64,000 bases of DNA from Paraimprobicoccus trichonymphae (GCA_036322875.1 AP027925.1:310001-374000), one strand, 5' to 3'; counted from the first letter of the stretch, positions 9,873 to 21,509 are shown. Made by a program: numbers and translations. The notes: a model not told the origin generated them from the sequence alone.

Positions 9873-12800
9873 TTGAAAAAAACAAAAAATAGATTCAATA
9901 AAAGTATAGCATTAATATTAGTGATTTTAACTACGTTACCTTTCTTTGTGGAGGCTGATGGTACTGCTACCGCAAAAGTTGCAAACAAAGTTTGTTTAGA
10001 TACATTTAAAAAAATGGTGCTGGCCTGTAATCACAGCGGTTAGTTTAGGAAGCGTTGCGGGTTTTGGTGCTAAAAATTTAAAACTAAAAAAAGATTTAAC
10101 AAAACAACAATCACAAAACAAAATTGATATTGAAGAAAAGAACAAAAAATTAAGTGAATTTGAAGAAAAAAACGAAAGATTTAGAACCGCTATTGAAGAA
10201 AAGCAAAATTTATTGGATAAAGTATATCTAAGGCATGACAATGTCATACTTGAAAAAGATGATTTACGTCGTGAAATGAGTGATTTAAAAAAAGAAAGAG
10301 ATACTTTAAATGAAAAAATTGTTAGATTACAAAAAGAACTAAAGTTTGATAAACAGCCAACTGGAAAAGATAGAGAATTTAAATCAACAGAACAAAAAAA
10401 GACAACGCAGCAAAAGTTGATCCATCAATCCCCTCTACTAATGGAATAAAAGAATACAAGGAATCTTTTGATCCCCCAAAAACAATAAAAGGTCAGTTGC
10501 TTGTAAAAGAAGATTGTTTTTTTAAAAATTTAGAAGAAGCAATAAAAAGTAAAGAAATAGCACAAATAAACGAATTTGATGTCAGCGTTTCAAAAAAATT
10601 TAAAGAAACAAGAATTGCATATATTTTCTCAGCTGAAATCATAGATGAAATAGCAGGACTTTTTAAAAAAAATAATTTTGATGACCCTGAAGCTAAGTAT
10701 AAAGTTGCAATTATAATTATTACAGAAACGAGAAAAGTAAATTTTTTTGAGTATGATAGAGCAGTTGCCGATGCTTACACAAAAGATGATGATAAAAATT
10801 ACAGAACTTTTAAGCAAATTTGCGAACAGGACTTTAAATCATTGCTTGAAGGCGGCGCAGGGGTGTGCAGAAATTATGCTGGATTTGTTTACATATTGTT
10901 TTCAAAATTTGGATTTAATAATGATAGTAATGTTATTATACACCGAGGACCATGCTCTGGTTCTGTTGAAGGGCATGCATTTAATGTGATAGTAGTAAAT
11001 AAAATAGTATATTTGATAGACCTAACTCAATTCGGTCAAATAGGTATCATGACGTTAAATGATTATATAAATGCTCTTCCTAAAAATTTAATAAATGAAG
11101 AGTTGGCTCACGCATTCAAGGCGATTATTCCTGGTGAAAATAAAATATTAGATTTTTTTGACGAATTTGTCCCTAAACACATTAAAGATTTCAAAAATCC
11201 TTTTGTTGCAAATAATTATTACACTATAAATAATAACAAAAAAATTATTATGTTATACAAACGTTTTACAGTACAGCACGGTTTTTCAGAACTTCGTATG
11301 GGTGAATATTTTGAAATGATTATTGGCATTGATCTCTGCAAATATAAAATTGTCACCACTGATATTTTTGATACTTTGGAAGGATATGATTTTGATAATA
11401 GTCATCATCTAACATATGTAGATTTTAGCAAATCAACCAAATTAAAAAAAATACCAACGTTTTGTTTCAAAGATTGTTGGAATTTAAACACTGTAGTGTT
11501 TCCAGATAGTGTTGAGGAAATTGAACATGGTGCATTTCAAGATGTACTTAATAGTAAAAATTTGAACATAAGTATGACAGGAAAACCCGTTTTTCTTTCG
11601 AAAAATAATTATAAAAACATGGAAGAGTTTTTTGAACAACAAGTTAAACTGATTATAACGAACCCAGGTGCTGGAATATTTGGTGGGCAATTTGAAATAA
11701 TTAAAATTGCTGGTTCGCCTATGTATGTTTCACCTTTATATCAAAAACTTTTTGATAACATATCTATTTTAGAGGATGGAACATTACTAATCGATGATCA
11801 TATATACATGCTTACAGAACTGGAACTTAAGATCTTAGCACAAAGTGGTTTTTTAAATAGTAAAAAAATGAAATTAGTAGGAGAGCATATAATTACAAAT
11901 TTTTCATTTAAAAACTTCAATATAAAATTAGAATGCGTAGACATTTCAGGAGCAGAACTTGATGATTTTGCTAATAAAAATTTTTTTCTTTCTCTAAACT
12001 CTAAAGAATTAATAGTTTCTGAAAAAAAACTTCTTTATTTTAAACCTAATAGTTGTCCGCATGTATAAAAAATTACAATTAAAGATGTTAAATATATTCA
12101 GGATTTTTTCGGATTGAGAGATGAAAAAATTATTTTTTGGAATAATGATTTATCTTCTCGTTTTAATAAGAATATTGAAAATTACATGTATATTCTTAGT
12201 AAGGCTTTAGAACCAGAAGAATTTCAAAAAATAGATACTTTTAAAATTTGCATTGAAGATCAAAGTTTTTATGTTGGTAACTTAAGTTTCTATGAAATTT
12301 ATAAAATATATCGACATAACTGATATTAATATTAAATTCCTAAATTCTAAAATACTACTGGTGTTATGTGTTTAAAAGAAGGACAACAATTAATAATCAC
12401 TGAAGAACAATTGAGGTGTATTACTGATACATCATTCGTGTCTATTACTTATATGTTAAAACACAAATTTGAATTCGAAAGAAACGCTAAAATCTTAGTA
12501 AGCAATAAAGATAAAATATTAGAAACAAAAGACATAGAAAAATTATTGAAAGAAATTTTTGGAGTGAATTTTGATATTAATGGTAATATAACAATTAATT
12601 CTAAATATTACAATGAAAAATTTTTGGATTTTATGAATATGTTAGTAAATTTAAAAAAAGTTTCATTTGAGTCTCCTGGTGAATCTGAAGAATCAGCTAA
12701 TCGCAAAAAAAGTACGACTTTTTGTAAATTTTTAGAACCTTTCTGTATGCCAGTAAAAACTATTGATCTTAGAAATACTTTATTATGTTTTGAAGATAAT

Positions 12801-13288
12801 TATTGTGTTAAACCGTTTGGTAATAAATCTTTTTGTCATTCAGATATATTTATTATTATTGATGATAATTTCTTCACTAACAAACAGTTTGAATTATTTC
12901 ATAAATTTTTGAGTACATATGCATATAGTTCTCATGTAAATATAGAGTTTTATGTCGGCTAAAAAATTGTTTGATTTCATAACTGAATTTCCAAAATTAA
13001 ACTTATATTTATACGAAAATGGTTATGTTTATAAAAATTTATGTGACAAATTAAAAATTAATACTCGTTTCAAATTAATACCAACTCTTAAATATAATGC
13101 GCAATCTATAAAGGATTATGGATTTGAAGCCGTAGACAACTTATACAATTTAGGACAAAATTTAGGAGTAAAACTCTTTAATATATGACAAAGAAGTTTA
13201 AATAAATACAAATAATAAAACTATAAAGGAACTTACAAAAGCATTTGAATATCATGATTTAGCGATTATAGAAAAGCTTAGAAATTAA
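9873..13288 (+). pseudogene. Broken gene: exported coiled-coil / transglutaminase-like / leucine-rich-repeat protein
   Basis: Pieces in neighbouring frames read as one protein of about 1100 residues. It starts at TTG 9873 with a signal peptide (IALILVILTTLPFFVEADG). A frame change near 10010 leads into a long Lys/Glu coiled coil, and a second at the A7 run near 10390 leads into the 523-codon segment 10497-12068. That segment has a transglutaminase-like triad (Cys in GAGVCRNYAG, His in EGHAFNVIV, Asp in LIDLTQF) and a BspA-like LRR (LKKIPTFCFKDCWNLNTVVF). A TAA at 12066 and shifts near 12310, 12350 and 12955 break the rest; the last readable part ends at 13288. At least five lesions argue against programmed frameshifting. 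Confidence 0.8.
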
Positions 13289-13586
13289 ACTAAAATCTTA
13301 CTGTACCCGATAAAAAAACATTCAAGTTTCGTTACAAAAACTGCGAAAAATTAAAATAAATAAGATTAAAAAGGTAACGAGTCAGCATTTTTGACCAAAA
13401 CGGGTACGTATCATACAACATCTCCAAGTGATTATAAAAGAAATCGATTATAATCAAATGAAAATAGCAAAAATTTGTTTTGTATATCAAAACACAATCT
13501 GAGAATAAAGTTCCTAATTATAAATTTAATTTTTACATTGACGTGCGAAACGAAATAATAGTTTGTTTTTTGTCACCATGAACAAA
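13289..13586. other. Intergenic, no gene seen
   Basis: About 300 bp of AT-rich sequence between the broken gene and the 3' end of aspS. No convincing hairpin terminator was seen. Confidence 0.4.
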
Positions 13587-15338
13587 TCACTCTCTTATTT
13601 TAATATGAACTTCTTTAAGTTGTTGTTCTGATACTTCAGACGGAGAATTTAACATTAAATCCTGAGCATTACTACTCATCGGAAATGCTATAACTTCACG
13701 AATGTTTTCTTCTTGAGTTAACAACATTATAATCCTGTCTATTCCTGGTGCCATTCCAGCGTGAGGAGGAGCCCCATACTTAAAGGAATTATACAAAGCT
13801 GAAAACTTATCAATTATGTTTTGTTCTGTGTATCCAGCTATTTCAAAGGCTTTTAACATAATTTTTGGATCATGATTTCTAACAGCACCTGAGGAAAGTT
13901 CTATTCCATTACATACTATATCATACTGATAAGCTAAAATATCTAAAGGATTTTCATTTAATAAACTATATAATCCTCCTTGTGGCATAGAAAAAGGATT
14001 GTGGGTAAAAACAATTTTATTAATTTCTTCGTCAAGTTCATACATTGGATAATCTAAAATATAGCAAAACTCAAATTTATTTTTATTTATCAAATTCAAT
14101 TTTTCTGCAAGTTCAGTCCTGATTTGACTTGAAAAATTATAAATATTTTCTTTTTTATCAGAAATAAAAAACAATACAGAATTAGGTTTTAAATTAGTTT
14201 TATTTATTAGATCTTGTTTTTTGTTTTTAGGTAAAAATTTGCTAATAGGACCTGAAAATTCTAAATTTTCAGAAATTTTGATATATCCAAGACCAGACAT
14301 TCCAATTTTTAAAGCAAAACTTAGCATATTATCAAAAAATTTTCTCGGCTGGTTAAAAATATTTTCAATACATATGGATTTTACTACTTTATTTTCAAAA
14401 ATTTTACAGTTTGTGCTTTCAAAAATTTCTGTTATATCGATTATTTCTAGCGGATTTCTCAAATCTGGTTTATCAGTTCCATATTTAGACATAGTTTCCT
14501 TATATGTTAATCTTTTAAATGGTCTTTCTGAAATTTCCTTATCTGAGAATTTTTTAAACAAGTCATACAAAATTTCTTCCCCTACTTTAAACACATCTTC
14601 TTGAGTTACAAAAGACATTTCAAAATCCAACTGATAAAATTCGCCAGGTGATCTATCAGTTCGCGAATCTTCATCTCTAAAACAAGGTGCGATTTGGTAA
14701 TATTTATCAAATCCTGATACCATTAATAACTGTTTAAAAATTTGTGGTGCTTGTGGTAAAGCGTAAAATTTTGACTTATATTTTCTACTTGGAATTAAAT
14801 AATCCCTAGCACCTTCAGGTGAAGAAGCTGACAAAATTGGAGTTTGAACTTCTATAAATCCTAAATTTTCCATTTTATTTCTTAAAAAACTTAAAATTTT
14901 AGATCTTAAAATTATGTTATTCTTTACTTTGATATTTCTCAAATCCAGAAATCTATATTTTAATCTAAGTTCTTCTTTAGTTTCTTTAGAGCTATCAATT
15001 TCAAATGGCAAAACATTTTTACATTTACCTAGTAATTCTAAATTTTCAGATTTTATTTCCCAAAATCCAGTTTTTAACTTTGGATTTATATTAATTTCGT
15101 CTCTTTTAGTGACAAAACCTGTCAAACATATAGCACTTTCCCTACTGATATTTTTTAGTAATTTAAAATCATTAACTACAATTTGAACTATACCGGAAAT
15201 ATCTCTTAAATCTAAAAAAGTAACACCACCATGATCTCTTATACTTTCAACCCAACCAGATACTTTTATTTCCTGATTTATATTTTTTTCAGAAACTTCC
15301 CCGCAATAGCAGGTCCTATAAATACTTTTTATACTCAT
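13587..15338 (-). CDS. aspS: Aspartyl-tRNA synthetase
   Basis: Charges tRNA-Asp (possibly also tRNA-Asn) with aspartate. The protein has an N-terminal OB-fold anticodon domain (KVSGWVESIRDHGGVTFLDL), class II motif 2 (YQIAPCFRDEDSRTDRSPGE), the bacterial GAD insertion domain, and motif 3 (GMAPGIDRIIMLL). The open frame extends upstream to 15467, but I place the start at ATG 15338 (MSIKSIYRTCYCGEV). The 43 residues before it come from transposon debris and do not match the family. The resulting length of 583 residues is normal for bacterial AspRS. Confidence 0.93.
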   Translation of the reverse strand: MSIKSIYRTCYCGEVSEKNINQEIKVSGWVESIRDHGGVTFLDLRDISGIVQIVVNDFKLLKNISRESAICLTGFVTKRDEININPKLKTGFWEIKSENLELLGKCKNVLPFEIDSSKETKEELRLKYRFLDLRNIKVKNNIILRSKILSFLRNKMENLGFIEVQTPILSASSPEGARDYLIPSRKYKSKFYALPQAPQIFKQLLMVSGFDKYYQIAPCFRDEDSRTDRSPGEFYQLDFEMSFVTQEDVFKVGEEILYDLFKKFSDKEISERPFKRLTYKETMSKYGTDKPDLRNPLEIIDITEIFESTNCKIFENKVVKSICIENIFNQPRKFFDNMLSFALKIGMSGLGYIKISENLEFSGPISKFLPKNKKQDLINKTNLKPNSVLFFISDKKENIYNFSSQIRTELAEKLNLINKNKFEFCYILDYPMYELDEEINKIVFTHNPFSMPQGGLYSLLNENPLDILAYQYDIVCNGIELSSGAVRNHDPKIMLKAFEIAGYTEQNIIDKFSALYNSFKYGAPPHAGMAPGIDRIIMLLTQEENIREVIAFPMSSNAQDLMLNSPSEVSEQQLKEVHIKIRE

Positions 15339-15344
15339 AAAAAT

Positions 15345-15465
15345 CTTTAAACCTCTACAAATTATTGTGAACCTCTCACGATGGAGTTTCATAGGTCGCC
15401 CAATGAATTTCCTGCTCCACAGGCTTGTATTCCGATAGTTCCTACCGTACTTTATATATTTTAGC
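15345..15465 (-). mobile_element. TnpB C-terminal/right-end remnant fused to the aspS leader
   Basis: Minus-strand translation gives STVGTIGIQACGAGNSLGDL, then a stop, which matches the tail motif (S-T-V-G-T-x-G-I-x-A-C-G) of many TnpB proteins. The remnant ends within about 10 bp of the aspS start, so the aspS leader RNA now includes former transposon right-end sequence. Confidence 0.6.
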
Positions 15466-16069
15466 AAAATTATTTTATTTGAACAAGTTAAAATTTCATA
15501 TAAAATTTGTTGTTGGTAACTCTACAACAAGAATGCACTACAATTTTTCTTTTACTCATTTTTAATATATTTTTTGAATATGTTGATTTAAAAAGTATAA
15601 AAATAGTTTCCGCTAGTTTTTGTATACTCACTGTTGATCACTTATGTATCTAAAAAAAACACACTCTCACACGAATATTATTTTCACTACGTATTTTTAG
15701 ATAGGTAAAGGATAAAGAAACTCTTAAATTGTAGTATGAAATTTTTTACCAAATTTAATGACCTAAAATATGCAAAACAGGAAGACCAATTTTTTAGAAA
15801 AGAACGGATATACTGTATTTCTAAAAAAGTACATAATTTGATATCTAACTAAGTCTTAATTTTTGAGAGATTTTGTATAGCTGAGTATATATATAATGTG
15901 TGAAAAATATATTATTTATCTAGGGATTTATCATATTCAACGACAACAAGTAAGATGAAATTAGTAGTTAGGAATGAAACGTTTTTCGGATAATCGTAGG
16001 TAGAAGAACGGTTGTAATGGTGAAGTTTGCAGACCATAAATATATATAGAAATATTTTAAGATAATTAC
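15466..16069. other. Intergenic, no gene seen
   Basis: About 600 bp. The part near 15503-15540 resembles 7811-7845 beside the IS630 relic. No protein or RNA gene was recognised. Confidence 0.4.
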
Positions 16070-16099
16070 TTGACTTTTTCAAATAATTTGTGATAGTAT
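16070..16099 (+). promoter_or_regulatory. Sigma-A-like promoter of the secreted 298-residue protein
   Basis: TTGACT at 16070-16075, an 18-bp spacer and TAGTAT at 16094-16099, about 63 bp before the ATG. Confidence 0.55.
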
Positions 16100-16161
16100 T
16101 AAATACAAGTCATTTTGTTTGAGAATAGCTTATATGATAAAATTAAAAGAGATATAAATAA

Positions 16162-17058
16162 ATGATACGTAAAGGGATTTTAGAAGTGTTTAACGGTATT
16201 GGGCTTGGTGTTGTTTTCATTCTATTAGCATCGCTTGCAGGGTCCAAAGCGCCTACTAGGGCTAATGTTGACTCTGACGTAGCAGATAGTGTAGAATCAA
16301 ATGAACAAACAGGAAATTTTGTAAAATCAGAAAAAGTAGAACCAAATGAACAAGTAAATCCAGTTGATTCTGACTCTCTTCGTTACGAAAGTTCTGATTC
16401 AACATTCAATCAATCAGAATGTTCTGACTTTTTTTTAGAAGTAGAACCAGAATGTCAAGTTGATGCAGAAAATGAACAAACTGTTCAAGTTGATTCTGAC
16501 TCTTTTCGTTATGAAAGTCTTAGTTCAGAATCCGATGAATTAAAACTTAAAGATATACGTGAAAGTAAAAAGGACTTAGAAAGAAAATATGTTATTTCAA
16601 AAAAAATATATAATTTAGGTGTTAAGTTAAGATATGACCAAGAGAGAGTTTGTAACGATGAATACACAATGCATGAAAGTTACATTTATTTAGTATGTCA
16701 TCGTATTAATATTCATAAAAATAATCTTAAAAATACATGCAAGAAAACAATTTCCGAAAAAGACTTAGAAAATATTTTTGGTATTTTTGAGAAAATGATA
16801 AAAATTAAGAATGACAAACAATTTGAAATTAGTAATTTGGCATGGAATTTTTTGGAAATGGTTATAACAGATGAAATAACTATATCAGGCGATTTAATAC
16901 ATTTAATGAATGTGTTAGATAATAAATTTTTTAATGCAAAAGATTCTTTTAAAATTAAAGTTTTACATCGTGCGAAAGAATGCAAATTTATAAGTCACGA
17001 AAATTATAATGATCTTAAGAAGAAATTTGATGTAAATTTGACTACAGTATTGGAGTAA
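16162..17058 (+). CDS. Secreted acidic protein of unknown function
   Basis: A 298-residue protein that I do not recognise. An N-terminal hydrophobic segment (GIGLGVVFILLASLAGSKA, about 12-30) is a signal peptide or anchor. Residues 35-130 are Ser/Asp/Glu-rich and low in complexity, with an imperfect internal repeat (VDSDSLRYESSDS and VDSDSFRYESLSS). The C-terminal half is a Lys-rich helical domain with several Cys (CHRINIHKNNLKNTCKKT). It follows its own promoter and ends about 100 bp before alaS. It probably belongs to the same exported repertoire as the other orphan proteins here; that is inference. Confidence 0.7.
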   Translation: MIRKGILEVFNGIGLGVVFILLASLAGSKAPTRANVDSDVADSVESNEQTGNFVKSEKVEPNEQVNPVDSDSLRYESSDSTFNQSECSDFFLEVEPECQVDAENEQTVQVDSDSFRYESLSSESDELKLKDIRESKKDLERKYVISKKIYNLGVKLRYDQERVCNDEYTMHESYIYLVCHRINIHKNNLKNTCKKTISEKDLENIFGIFEKMIKIKNDKQFEISNLAWNFLEMVITDEITISGDLIHLMNVLDNKFFNAKDSFKIKVLHRAKECKFISHENYNDLKKKFDVNLTTVLE

Positions 17059-17159
17059 GGTTAATGAATACTACTTATTAAAACTTAAATTGTAAAAAAA
17101 ATTTCACGATTCCTTAAGCTTTGATGTATAATAATCAGTAAAATAAGGAGTCATGTTTT

Positions 17160-19649
17160 ATGGTGAAAATATCTTCAAAAGAAATAATAGATAAATTTTT
17201 ATTATTTTTTCAGGAAAATAAACATTTATTAATTAAAAATTCTTCTATAATTCCGGAAAATGATCCTACGCTTTTGTATATTAATTCGGGAATGGCACCT
17301 ATAAAAAATTTTTTTACAGGTGAAGAAAAACCTTTAGTTAATAAACTATGCAATATTCAAACTTGTATAAGAACTGTAGATATAGACTCCATTGGTGATA
17401 GACATCATTTAACAAGTTTTTCTATGCTAGGAAGTTGGTCGATAAATGATTACTTTAAAGAGAAAGCTATAAGTCTAGCTTTTGAATTTTTAACCAAATG
17501 TTTAAATATCGATAAAAAAAAATTATATATTACTGTTTTTTTCGGTAATGAAGAATTAAATTTGTTGCCAGATGAAGAAAGCATAATTTATTGGAAAAAG
17601 GTTGGTGTGGATGAAAATCATATTATAAAGTGTGGTATAAAAGATAATTTTTGGGGGCCTAATTCCGAAGTCGGTGTTTGTGGCCCTTGCACTGAAGTTT
17701 TTTATGATACTGGTGTTGGAGAAAAATATGATATTAATAAAAATAATTTTGACACTAAAAACAGATATATAGAAATTTGGAATGCTGGCGTATTTATGCA
17801 ATTTTATAAAAATTCAGATAAAAAATTTAGTAGATTAAATTTCAAAAGTGTAGATACAGGCGCAGGTTTAGAAAGACTGTCTATGGTTTTAAATGAGTGC
17901 AAATCTGTTTATGATACTGATTTATTAAATCCAATTAAAGAATTTATAGAAGAGCTTTCTGAAAATAAACTGCCTGAGAAAGAAAAATTAATAATTACAG
18001 ATCATATGAGAACTGTGGTTATGATTCTTTCCGAAAAGGTTAGTATTTCCAATGAAGGTCGAGAATATATACCGAGAAAATTAATTAGAAAGTGTATTAT
18101 GTTCCTTTTTAAATATAATTTAAAAAATATTGATTTGTGTGAAATTGCAGAATTTATTATAGATAAATATTCAAATTTATTTTTTAATTTTAAATTAAAT
18201 AAAAATTATATAATTTATAGCTTAAAAAAAGAACAAGAAAAATTTAAAAAAGTTTTAGATTTAGGATTAGAAAAATTAAAATATGTTAAATGTGAAAATA
18301 TTTCAGGAGATTACATTTTTGAATTAGTTACTAGTTTTGGATTGCCATTTGAGATTATACAAGAATTTGCTTTAGATCATAATTTGATTTTAAATGAAGA
18401 AAATTATTTAAAAAGACTTAAAGAGCATAAAAAAATATCTAAAAAAGTTTTAATTTCTGAAAATGAAACTTTAAATTTTTCTGAGGAACTAAAAAATTTT
18501 AAACCTACAAAATTTTCAGGGTATGAAAATTTATATTGTGAAGCTAAAATTTTAAAGGTTTTTAATATTGAAAAAAAATTAGTTTTAATTTTAGACGAAA
18601 CTTGTTTTTATGCTGAGTCGGGGGGCCAACTTTCTGATATTGGGTATATTTTTAATGATGATATTAAAATAAAAATTGAGAAAGTAAAAAAAGATGAGAA
18701 TAACGTTTTTTTGCATATAGGTGTTTTGGCATCAGGAAATTTAGACAATTTTAGTAAAATTGTTAGTTTAGAAGTGGACTTTGAAAAACGGAGAAATTTG
18801 AGAAATAATCACAGCAGTATTCATATTTTACAAGCTATTTTGAAAAAAAAATATGGAAATAATTTAAATCAAGCTGGTTCTAAGATTGAAGAAGACAAGT
18901 CTAGGTTTGATTTTAATTATGAAAATACGATTTCTCAAGATGAAATTTTTGAAATAGAAAAAAGAGTCAATTTTTATATTCGAGAAAATTTAAAAATCAT
19001 TACTAATATAGAAAATCTGTCAAATGCTGTTAAATCTGGTGCTACAGCTTTATTTGAAAAAAAATATTCAGATAAAGTTAGAGTTGTTAAAATAGGTGAC
19101 ATTTCTAAAGAATTATGCGGTGGAACTCATGCAAATATGACAGGAGAAATAGGATTATTTAAAATCTTATCTGTTAAAAGTATAAGCAAGGGTGTAAAAA
19201 GAATTATAATTTCAACTAGTGAAAATGCTCTCGAGTATACCCAAGAAATATTTAAAAATAATTTAGAACTTTTAAAAAATAGGAAAAAATTAAGTGAAGG
19301 TTGTCAAAATAAAAAAATTAATTTTAACAATACAAGTTATTTTGAAAAAAATAATGTTAATTTTGGATTTGTAATGACTGAAAAAAACTACAAAAATTTA
19401 AAAGAAGATTTGAAAAATTTTTCAGACAAAAAAAATATTGTTTTGTTATGTATTATAGAAAATGAAGATAAAAATCAGATTATTATAACTGTTGGTAATA
19501 TTTATAAAAATAAAATTTTTGCTAATGAACTGTTAAATAAATTATTTGAAAATTTAAGCGGAAAAGGTGGCGGAAATCCTAGAATAGCATCAGGAATTGT
19601 TGAAGCTAAAGCGGAAACAACTATTAACAATTTTAAAAGCAATATATAG
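17160..19649 (+). CDS. alaS: Alanyl-tRNA synthetase
   Basis: Charges tRNA-Ala. The 829-residue protein has the class II catalytic core (INSGMAPIKNFFTGEEKP, TSFSMLGSWSINDYF), the DTGAGLERLSMVL motif, the editing domain with His in HSSIHILQAIL (about 551) and CGGTHANMTGEIG (about 652), and the C-terminal GKGGGNPRIASG segment. It is somewhat shorter than the usual 870-880 residues. Start: ATG 17160, ten bases after AAGGAG; a TATAAT-like box lies at about 17127. It is the only gene of its transcript that can be seen. Confidence 0.95.
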   Translation: MVKISSKEIIDKFLLFFQENKHLLIKNSSIIPENDPTLLYINSGMAPIKNFFTGEEKPLVNKLCNIQTCIRTVDIDSIGDRHHLTSFSMLGSWSINDYFKEKAISLAFEFLTKCLNIDKKKLYITVFFGNEELNLLPDEESIIYWKKVGVDENHIIKCGIKDNFWGPNSEVGVCGPCTEVFYDTGVGEKYDINKNNFDTKNRYIEIWNAGVFMQFYKNSDKKFSRLNFKSVDTGAGLERLSMVLNECKSVYDTDLLNPIKEFIEELSENKLPEKEKLIITDHMRTVVMILSEKVSISNEGREYIPRKLIRKCIMFLFKYNLKNIDLCEIAEFIIDKYSNLFFNFKLNKNYIIYSLKKEQEKFKKVLDLGLEKLKYVKCENISGDYIFELVTSFGLPFEIIQEFALDHNLILNEENYLKRLKEHKKISKKVLISENETLNFSEELKNFKPTKFSGYENLYCEAKILKVFNIEKKLVLILDETCFYAESGGQLSDIGYIFNDDIKIKIEKVKKDENNVFLHIGVLASGNLDNFSKIVSLEVDFEKRRNLRNNHSSIHILQAILKKKYGNNLNQAGSKIEEDKSRFDFNYENTISQDEIFEIEKRVNFYIRENLKIITNIENLSNAVKSGATALFEKKYSDKVRVVKIGDISKELCGGTHANMTGEIGLFKILSVKSISKGVKRIIISTSENALEYTQEIFKNNLELLKNRKKLSEGCQNKKINFNNTSYFEKNNVNFGFVMTEKNYKNLKEDLKNFSDKKNIVLLCIIENEDKNQIIITVGNIYKNKIFANELLNKLFENLSGKGGGNPRIASGIVEAKAETTINNFKSNI

Positions 19650-19679
19650 AGCCTTTAATACTTAATTAATGGTTTTGTG

Positions 19680-19804
19680 ATTTGATTTGTTTCTCTACAA
19701 ACAAGTACCGTGTGGCTTACTGAAATTAACGCTTGAAATGGAGCGCGAATAATAGCAGAATCAAAAAATGTTTGATCTTTAGCCAAGCGGGAGATGGGGC
19801 ATAT
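19680..19804 (+). mobile_element. IS605-type right-end remnant interrupted by the group II intron
   Basis: The stretch ATTAACGCTTGAAATGGAGC and the later TTTAGCCAAG occur again near 49640-49720 and 56245-56330. They mark the 3' end (right end, guide-RNA-type region) of one TnpB element family. The group II intron begins within or just after this copy. Confidence 0.5.
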
Positions 19805-20206
19805 GTGCGCTTGTTCGGCGAGAAGTGTAAAGTTGGTGGGAATCCAACATGAGAAGGTCTAGCCAACCACTCATTACGTAAGTCTTGGAGCCAAAATGGT
19901 AACATTAGGTTTAAGCGTAGACTGGGGAGAAAGCGAGCCGCAAGCGAAAGCTGAAGTGATTGAGCCTCGTGAAAGTTGTCAAGTAGGAGCCGATGCCGTA
20001 CATGTGGCAGCAGGCAATAAGAGTCATTCGAAAAGGCGAGAATGAGGGAACCTACCGTGGTCAAAGAGCGTGGCGAGAACAAGGGGTAAAGCCCAAGAAA
20101 AGTCAAAGGATTTATAGGCAGTCGGAGCAATTCGTAGTACCGAAGAAATATATGAAAGTATGTGGAGGGAAGGGATTGCCACAATAGTCAATCTTTTCAA
20201 GGAAAC

Positions 20207-21509
20207 ATGAAAATTACACTGGATGTAAGCAATTCAATGATAACTGGATTGGAAAGAATAGAGCAACTCGTAGGAAAGTATCCAAACCGAAAAATTCAGA
20301 CACTGATGCATCTAGTTAATGTGAACACAGTCAAGGAAATTCATATGGAGCAAGTGAGAGACAAAGCGGTCGGAATAGATAAAGTTTCAAAGGATAAATA
20401 TGAAACGGATCTACAAGCCAACGCCGAGAAACTTATTATGCAGATGAGAAAATTCAGCTATAGACCAAAACCGGTAAGAAGAGTCTACATTGAAAAAGTG
20501 GGCAGTAGCGGGTTGAGACCGCTCGGAATACCAGCGTATGAAGACAGGTTCAGGGAGTATTTGCTGAAATATTAAACGCAATATACGAGCCAAAATTTTA
20601 TGATTATTCATATGAATTTAGAAAGGGTCGGAACTGTCATCAAGCGGTAAAATATTTGGATGACAAGCTGATGGGAAAAACTAAATGGGTCGTAGATGCT
20701 GATATAAAAGGGCTCTTTGACAATGTGAATCATGACTGGATGATGAAATTTCTGAAACATGAAATAGAAGACAAAAATTTTCTGCGATATATAAAAAGAT
20801 TTTTAAATGCCGGGATAATGGAAGAAAGCAAATTTTACGAGACAGACAAAGGTACTCCTCAAGGAGAATTTTGATCACCGATATTTGCGAATATATATCT
20901 TCACTATGTGATAGACATATGGTTCGACAAAGTAGTTACACGTACGAGTCGTGGTGTGGCATCGATGGTAAGATATGCTGATGATACCGTATTTTGTTTC
21001 CAATTTGAAAATGATGCAAGGAGGTTCTATAACGATTTGAAAGTGAGATTAGCAAAGTTTGGATTAGAACTATCTGAAAGTAAAAGCAAAGTAATTAAAT
21101 TTGGACGATACGCCGGGAAAGAGGCAGAAACGTTTGATTTTCTAGGATTCACAATGGTGTTACAGGAAAAGGTCGAAACGGAAAATACTTAGTAAAATGT
21201 ATTACAAGCCAGAGCAAGTTAAAGTCTAAGATGAACGCTGCAAAAGAGTGGATAAAAGAAAATGTGCACACTCCGGTAAGTGAACTTATTAAACGGCTTA
21301 ACATCAAGCTAAGAGGACATTATAACTACTACGGGCTGTCCCACAATATGTATAAAATGCGGAGTTTTTTTAGATACGTAGGAAATACGTTATACAAAAC
21401 ACTAAAAAGACGTGGTCAACGGCACAAATTAAATTGGGAAAATTTTGGGAAAATCATGTATTATAACCCATTACTACGACCAATGATAACGGTAAAACTG
21501 TGGGAATAG
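20207..21509 (+). pseudogene. Group II intron reverse transcriptase/maturase, frameshifted
   Basis: Starts at ATG 20207 (MKITLDVSNSMITGLERIEQ). RT blocks are easy to read: RPLGIPAYEDR, VVDADIKGLFDNVNHDW, GTPQGE, SPIFANIYLHYVIDIW and the catalytic YADD in MVRYADDTVF (about 20970), then a maturase X-domain (LNIKLRGHYNYYGLSHN) ending at 21509. Three lesions kill it: a frameshift at about 20550, a TGA at 20872-20874 inside the GTPQG-SP block, and a frameshift at about 21155. No HNH endonuclease domain is seen at the C-terminus. Confidence 0.85.

Noticed and set aside
9873..13288. Programmed ribosomal frameshifting to join the coiled-coil and transglutaminase parts
   Set aside because: The A7 run near 10390 could slip, but at least four other lesions including a TAA and a multi-stop stretch point to decay.
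13587..15467. AspS starting at 15467 with a 43-residue N-terminal extension
   Set aside because: The extension is translated TnpB debris in another frame; family alignment and the ATG at 15338 fit the normal start.
19726..20187. 152-codon minus-strand and 64-codon plus-strand frames
   Set aside because: They lie in the structured RNA leader of the group II intron, with no start signals or family likeness.
8040..20880. Possible reassignment of TGA to Trp (a TGA sits at the Trp site of the IS630 relic and inside the intron RT)
   Set aside because: Intact genes such as gatA and lysS end in TGA and use TGG for Trp; the in-frame TGAs occur only in dead elements.
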